This document shows positions 59,848 through 64,000 of a stretch of 64,000 nt of DNA, piece after piece. The notes beneath the pieces are model-generated. The model searched no databases, was not told the origin of the DNA, and saw nothing but the letters and a program-made list of their open reading frames with translations. Position 1 is the stretch's first letter. Each line of letters starts with the position of its first letter. The translations under genes were made by a program, and so were the position numbers. This stretch comes from Enoplolaimus lenunculus (Eukaryota > Nematoda > Enoplea > Enoplida > Thoracostomopsidae), in the NCBI GenBank assembly GCA_030248215.1, contig JASANG010001107.1:186001-250000 (forward strand), in the 5' to 3' direction.

Positions 59848-62800
59848 CTGCAAAAGGAACGTACAAGTGGCAAAAGTAGGTAGCGAAAAACTCTAAAACA
59901 AGCTGTAATACCTAGACTACCCAAGCACAACGAACTTTATAGGTTATAATGTAACTACGTAGCAAAGTGACAAAATAGCTTTTCTTACGTTTCAGGTGTA
60001 CTGTCAGTTGATGGACCTGCAGTATTCGGGTCCAAATCGGCATCTGGATCAGCTGCATCTCCAGAGCTTCGTTTTTCGTGAATGAATATTATCACTGCGA
60101 GAATTACCAATTCAACAACAATTCCAACAAACGGCCACAATGGCGCTAATTTATCTGAAATTTTAATGAGAAAAGGCGCAAATATGTTGCATAATTTGAC
60201 TAATCTTATTAAGCAGGGTTTTTTCACAAGTTTTGCTGCATTTTACAGCGTTTTTCCGGATCCAATGTGTACTGCCAAATGCTGCTAATACCTTCATTTA
60301 CGGCTAAAATTAGTCTTGGGATTGAACCCACTATTTAAACTTCTAGATTTTCTGGCCCTTTGCATTCAGCTACGAGAATGATGGTATACATAAGCAATTT
60401 TAGTAGAATCAATAAATTTATATATGTGCCGAAAATTTAAAATCACAAAAATTAAGGCGTTAGGGATAGTTTTCCATTCCAATCTAAATATGGCACGTAA
60501 ATAAATAACTTTAGGAACAACGCGATTTTAAATGAGTTTTTAAAACTATTTAAATGCGTTTTTGCGTTTAAAAATCAGTGCATGAAAACACAGAAAAAAC
60601 GCACAAAATCCTTGTTTATGGTGTCATATTTTCCCCCGCAATATTTCCCCCGGCACAACTATGTTACGACCGGTCTTTCAAATACCAGATAAGAGCCGGA
60701 TTCAAAATTTCCACAGGAACCGAATGTCAACAAGATAGTACAACGCGGTTTTAATTACTCCCTTAAACCAGCGAAGAACATCTAACATTTTTCGGATTGG
60801 CTCGTGTTCAACTACTTTTCCATTGCAACACAGAGCCAACTCAAGCCAAGCGTTCTTCTGAAAATGGTCTATGTACTGAATGTAAGATTGCAAACTTTAT
60901 CGCACACTTAATACAAATTGATGGAAGTTAGAGAAACACTGTATGTAAAACACAGAAAGAAAAGTGTAACTATAGGTATCATTTTAGATACCCTACAGAA
61001 CTTCCCACGAAAAAGTTAGTATCTATAAGACTTTAACGGGATAAGGCAATATATTCTATCCTACACGACTTTTTTATATTAAAAACTAACCTGGAAACCA
61101 CTGATAATACGACATTTTTGATACGCACTGCGTTCTATAAACTAACCTTTTACGCGGACGATTTGCGTAGCGTTGTATTCACCATAACTGTTCTGCGCAA
61201 CGCATATGTATTCACCGCGGTCATCATTTGAAAGTGTACGAATGATTAGTTGTGCGTTATCGACATCATCGTATGAGTCAAACTCAATATTCGAATCAGA
61301 TGTATCACTGTCATCTAAAATACAACTAATTCCAAAACAATTTTTTATAAACACTTACAAAAATTGTTCCCAATTATTGTTTGTGGAATAAACCAACAAA
61401 ACTTTTACAAGAATTTCGGGACGAGTGGTGAATACCTCCCCACTTCCCCCTGAATATGCAGCTGCTGATCATACCTACTTCTATGTGCTTAGGCTTATGC
61501 TGAGATCAGTATGTACTCCACGCACGTTGTACATGAATAGACTTAAGAACGTTTAGACAGGAACCAGACAGAATTAGACAGTCTGTTGTATGGGAGATAG
61601 AACAGTGACTTTATTTAAGTAGCCAATAAAACAGAGATGGACGTATCTTAATTCTAGTAAAATATTTAGCAATTAGCGTCATCATAACTGAAAAGCTTAT
61701 AAAAACACCGAGGTACTTAAACCCAAAAATGTTTTACAAACCTTCCATTGAAAGAACTTTATCATCTTTTAGCCAAGTTACGGTTGGAATAGGATATCCT
61801 CTCACAGGACATTCTATAGTCAATTCTGTGCCTTCTTTGCCAGTGACGCTTTTGTCTTTTCCATACATGTCGACGTAGGGCTGAGCTAAATACAACAAAC
61901 GAATTGCTACATTATAACACAAACACTTTAGCCACAAACCCGTTCATGAATAAGCAAACAGTCCATCTCTCATTTACTGCGCAGGAGTACAACACTTATG
62001 TGGAGCAAGCAAATTGCCTTCGTGAAGCCTAACTATGTATTATTAATTAACTAGAATAATGATATAACCACTGTTGACGACTGTAAGGCAACACAAACGA
62101 ATATTCGTTACAAAACCTCGCGTCCGAAACACGACCACGAAAACTTACTATTCATCATCAAACAAAACTTACAGTATACTTTAGCGAATGATACAGCTTC
62201 CGTGACTGCGTCTGCATCAGTTTTATTTACAGTACAGTTGCACATGTAAACACCACCTTCAACTCGATTAGGGTAATGAATATGCAAAGAGCCATTTGAA
62301 TGAACTGTAATCTAAAGATTAAAAATAAATATAACGGAACAAGAACATTAGCCCAATTTCATCGATATGTTAGCGTTTTCCAACAATGATTGCGAGAATG
62401 CGATAAACAATATACCCAAAACGTAGCTTTCGAAACTATAAACATTTTAATTTGTAATAGGCCAAAATCCTATTGCACCAATTGCACGTGGAAACCTGAA
62501 TTTTTCGTCCGAATGTTAAAACAGGTTTGCTCTACATTGTAAAAACATTTCTGTGTTTTGTTTCTACATCCATCTTAATATTACAACACAACATTGTAGC
62601 GCCAACTTCTTACTCGCTTGTTATCTTCATCTATCGGCTCTTGATCACGAGTCCAGCTACAGTGGTTGATTGTGTAACCTTTTTTAGCAATGCAATCGAT
62701 TTCCAAATCAGTCTCATTCGTCAGCTGTCCTTCGTTTTCATAATTAATCCAATCGAATAATACACGTGCGGATACTAGATCGGAACTGGCTAAAACAAAG

Positions 62801-63482
62801 TCAATATATACGTAACTAGTCAATAATGAATATACTAATACATTTGCTCTCAGTGCAAAACAAATATTCTGTTTAGAAACCTTCGCCCGTAGATAGATGC
62901 ACAGTATTGACAGTGAAAATATTATATTATGTACTACTGACTGCCAAAATTCGGTCTCATGCCGTTGCATCCATAAATCACTGTCAAGTTGTAGTTCTTA
63001 ACCATTTAGCAAGCTCTAAAAAGCGAACAAATTTACTTACAAACAATGGTTTGGAAAACAAAATGCCATAGCTTAGCCCTGAAATTACCTGCACCATTGC
63101 TGATGTTCAGTTATATATTGCACGATGCCTAGCTCGTGGTACGTTGTATAATGTATAATATGTCGTATAGTTGTACCAAATTAATACTTACATCTAACAA
63201 TTATACCCACTTCAGCCACATCGATATCTGACGCCTGAGTTGATCGGCACGTATAACTGCCCGAGTCTGAACTTCCTTCAGCTGTGAATTCCAAATCAAG
63301 GGTGTTTGGTGTCAGTTGGCTATAAATGCATTTGCCATAATCAGTTGTACCACAAATCCGCGCATTATCACGGCGCCATTCAAGAGTTGCATCTGTACTC
63401 TTTCCAACATGCGTGCACGTTAGGTGTACATTTTCGCGATCTACAAGAATATTACTAGGGATGCAGATAGGATGAACAAATG
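59748..63482 (-). CDS. BSG: basigin/neuroplastin-family immunoglobulin membrane protein, 5' partial
   Basis: Seven minus-strand exons (63482-63192, 62789-62614, 62311-62173, 61885-61742, 61314-61147, 60154-59989, 59847-59748) join in frame to 394 residues plus stop. There are three immunoglobulin domains, each with a Cys pair, a Trp and a (D)xGxYxC-type motif: SGSYTC, GGVYMC and RGEYIC. Next comes KLAPLWPFVGIVVELVILAV, the family's hallmark membrane segment with Pro and an embedded Glu, then IIFIHEKR. The tail is acidic, then basic, ending VTQRKV. Possible N-glycosylation sites include NETD, NCTV, NKTD and NATQ. Family members chaperone monocarboxylate transporters and mediate surface adhesion. 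Three Ig domains match the long isoforms of basigin and neuroplastin. The signal peptide exon is not in the window. Confidence 0.93.
59989..60154 (-). CDS. BSG: basigin-like gene, transmembrane exon
   Basis: Acceptor AAATTTCAG, donor GTAAGA. It encodes the whole membrane helix with its Pro and Glu and an acidic juxtamembrane stretch (GDAADPDADLDPN). This is the exon that fixes the family assignment. Confidence 0.95.
60155..61146 (-). other. basigin-like gene, largest intron (992 bp)
   Basis: GTTAGT donor and TTTCAG acceptor. An open frame at 60,702-60,893 inside it is not needed: flanking exons join in phase 1 and give the conserved Arg-Val-Lys then Leu-Ala-Pro-Leu-Trp order. No element was recognised. 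Confidence 0.7.
61147..61314 (-). CDS. BSG: basigin-like gene, Ig domain 3 second half
   Basis: Acceptor GTATTTTAG, donor GTTAGT, phase 1 at both ends. It encodes NAQLIIRTLSNDDRGEYICV then AQNSYGEYNATQIVRVK, the DxGxYxC strand and G strand of an I-set domain. Confidence 0.94.
61742..61885 (-). CDS. BSG: basigin-like gene, Ig domain 3 first half
   Basis: Acceptor TTGTATTTAG, donor GTTTGT, phase 1 at both ends. It encodes QPYVDMYGKDKSVTGKEGTE then LTIECPVRGYPIPTVTWLKD, with the first Cys and the Trp of the domain. The donor GTTTGT is a weak consensus but the only one that keeps frame. Confidence 0.9.
62173..62311 (-). CDS. BSG: basigin-like gene, Ig domain 2 second half
   Basis: Acceptor ATCTTTAG, donor GTAAGT. 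It encodes ITVHSNGSLHIHYPNRVEGG then VYMCNCTVNKTDADAV. The exon begins in phase 0, unlike its phase-1 neighbours, and carries an extra Cys in MCNC. Confidence 0.9.
62614..62789 (-). CDS. BSG: basigin-like gene, Ig domain 2 first half
   Basis: Acceptor TTTGTTTTAG, donor GTAAGA. It encodes SSDLVSARVLFDWINYENEG, then the domain's first Cys (EIDCIAKKG) and the core Trp in NHCSWTRDQEP. Confidence 0.9.
63192..63482 (-). CDS. BSG: basigin-like gene, Ig domain 1 (first exon seen)
   Basis: Donor GTAAGT at 63,191. The acceptor is chosen at GTGCCAAG before 63,482 because it gives phase 1 and a plausible domain start (FVHPICIPSNILVDRENVHL). An alternative acceptor, CCCTAG at about 63,454, would need phase 2. 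The domain carries HLTC, LEWRRD and SGSYTC. No signal peptide or start codon is convincing in 63,483-64,000. Confidence 0.8.
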
Positions 63483-64000
63483 CTTGGCACAATTTCGGCG
63501 TGGAGATAGACAGACACGAATAAGAAGTATAGTAGAGCGGGAAAACCCCGCTCAGTTTTCGGGCATAATATATACTTTCATAACTTGTGCTAAATTGAAA
63601 CGATTGATTCTCATATTCACATTGGCTTGCATGGACTATTTCAGACACACCAATTTGTATTAATGTTTTGTCAAATGTTTTTACGCACGGTTCCGTTTTG
63701 AAACCTTAAAAATTCGTATATGGGCAAAATACCAAAAATTCTGATGAGTTACCCTATCAAACGTTGTGTTAAAAATGAGTTATATTATGTTTATCTGCAT
63801 TGAAGGACGTATGATAATACACGCGACTATCCAACGGAACACTGCATAGGCAGGTTTTCACAGCACAACCTTAATTTTCCTACTGTGGTCGCGCGTGATG
63901 GAAAAAACCCACTTAGTGACCTTATCTGTCCGGCTGAATAACAAATCATAAACGGTCATGCAGCGTTCACAATATAATTTACGCTGTGCCACCGGGAACG
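63483..64000. other. presumed 5' intron or upstream region of the basigin-like gene
   Basis: The open frame continues to 63,648 but lacks a hydrophobic signal peptide and matches no family N-terminus. I read it as intron carried by chance. No other structure is seen to the window end. Confidence 0.5.

Noticed and set aside
60702-60893. Open frame inside the largest basigin-like intron as an additional exon
   Set aside because: Flanking exons already join in phase 1 into the conserved junction before the membrane helix, and the frame shows no Ig signature.
63483-63648. MSEIVHASQ... as the N-terminus of the basigin-like protein
   Set aside because: It has no hydrophobic signal peptide, and a phase-correct acceptor lies downstream at 63,482. 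Surface Ig proteins of this family need a signal sequence.
1-64000. Retrovirus-like, LTR, Polinton or other virus-derived elements, and CRISPR arrays
   Set aside because: I looked for long terminal repeats, reverse transcriptase, integrase, capsid or envelope signatures and for regularly spaced short repeats, and saw none.

Overview
The window looks like nuclear DNA from an invertebrate animal. It is AT-rich, its genes are split by GT-AG introns of about 140-1,000 bases, and it is crowded with short non-autonomous DNA transposons. All three supported genes are animal families: a BTB/zinc-finger nuclear protein, an OCIA-domain protein and a basigin/neuroplastin-type immunoglobulin protein. The phylum cannot be fixed from the sequence. 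No bacterial gene organisation, rRNA gene, CRISPR array or virus-derived element was seen.

Layout. Positions 1 to about 35,600 hold no gene I can support. They contain a roughly 2-kb minisatellite with higher-order duplications (3.17-5.14 kb), many copies of a TA-flanked inverted-repeat element (TIR CTGTAGTGACCCGAATAAG), many copies of a foldback element filled with degenerate TTAGGC-like hexamers, a CG-rich Harbinger-like element with TAA target duplications, hAT-like elements and an old 0.6-kb direct duplication. Positions 35,643-45,692 (+) carry a six-exon gene for a protein of about 2,540 residues: a low-complexity N-terminus, a BTB/POZ domain, very long Asn/Gln/Ser-rich stretches and three C2H2 zinc fingers. 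Positions 45.8-52.1 kb are repeat-rich and include a 1.6-kb hAT-like element inserted into a foldback element. Positions 52,171-54,312 (-) carry a complete four-exon OCIAD1-like gene. Positions 54.7-58.2 kb are again transposon-rich. Positions 59,748-63,482 (-) carry seven exons of a basigin-family gene whose 5' end, including the signal peptide, lies beyond the window or was not found.

The gene models rest on matching splice phases that I checked base by base. Each model gives an uninterrupted frame and a recognisable family signature. The genes share no obvious pathway: a nuclear regulator, a mitochondrial/endosomal membrane protein and a cell-surface adhesion/chaperone protein. The strongest leads for novelty are the architecture of the BTB zinc-finger protein, the tRNA-like repeat with TTAA-flanked inverted ends, the TTAGGC-like foldback family, and the nested insertions that give a local order of transposon activity.
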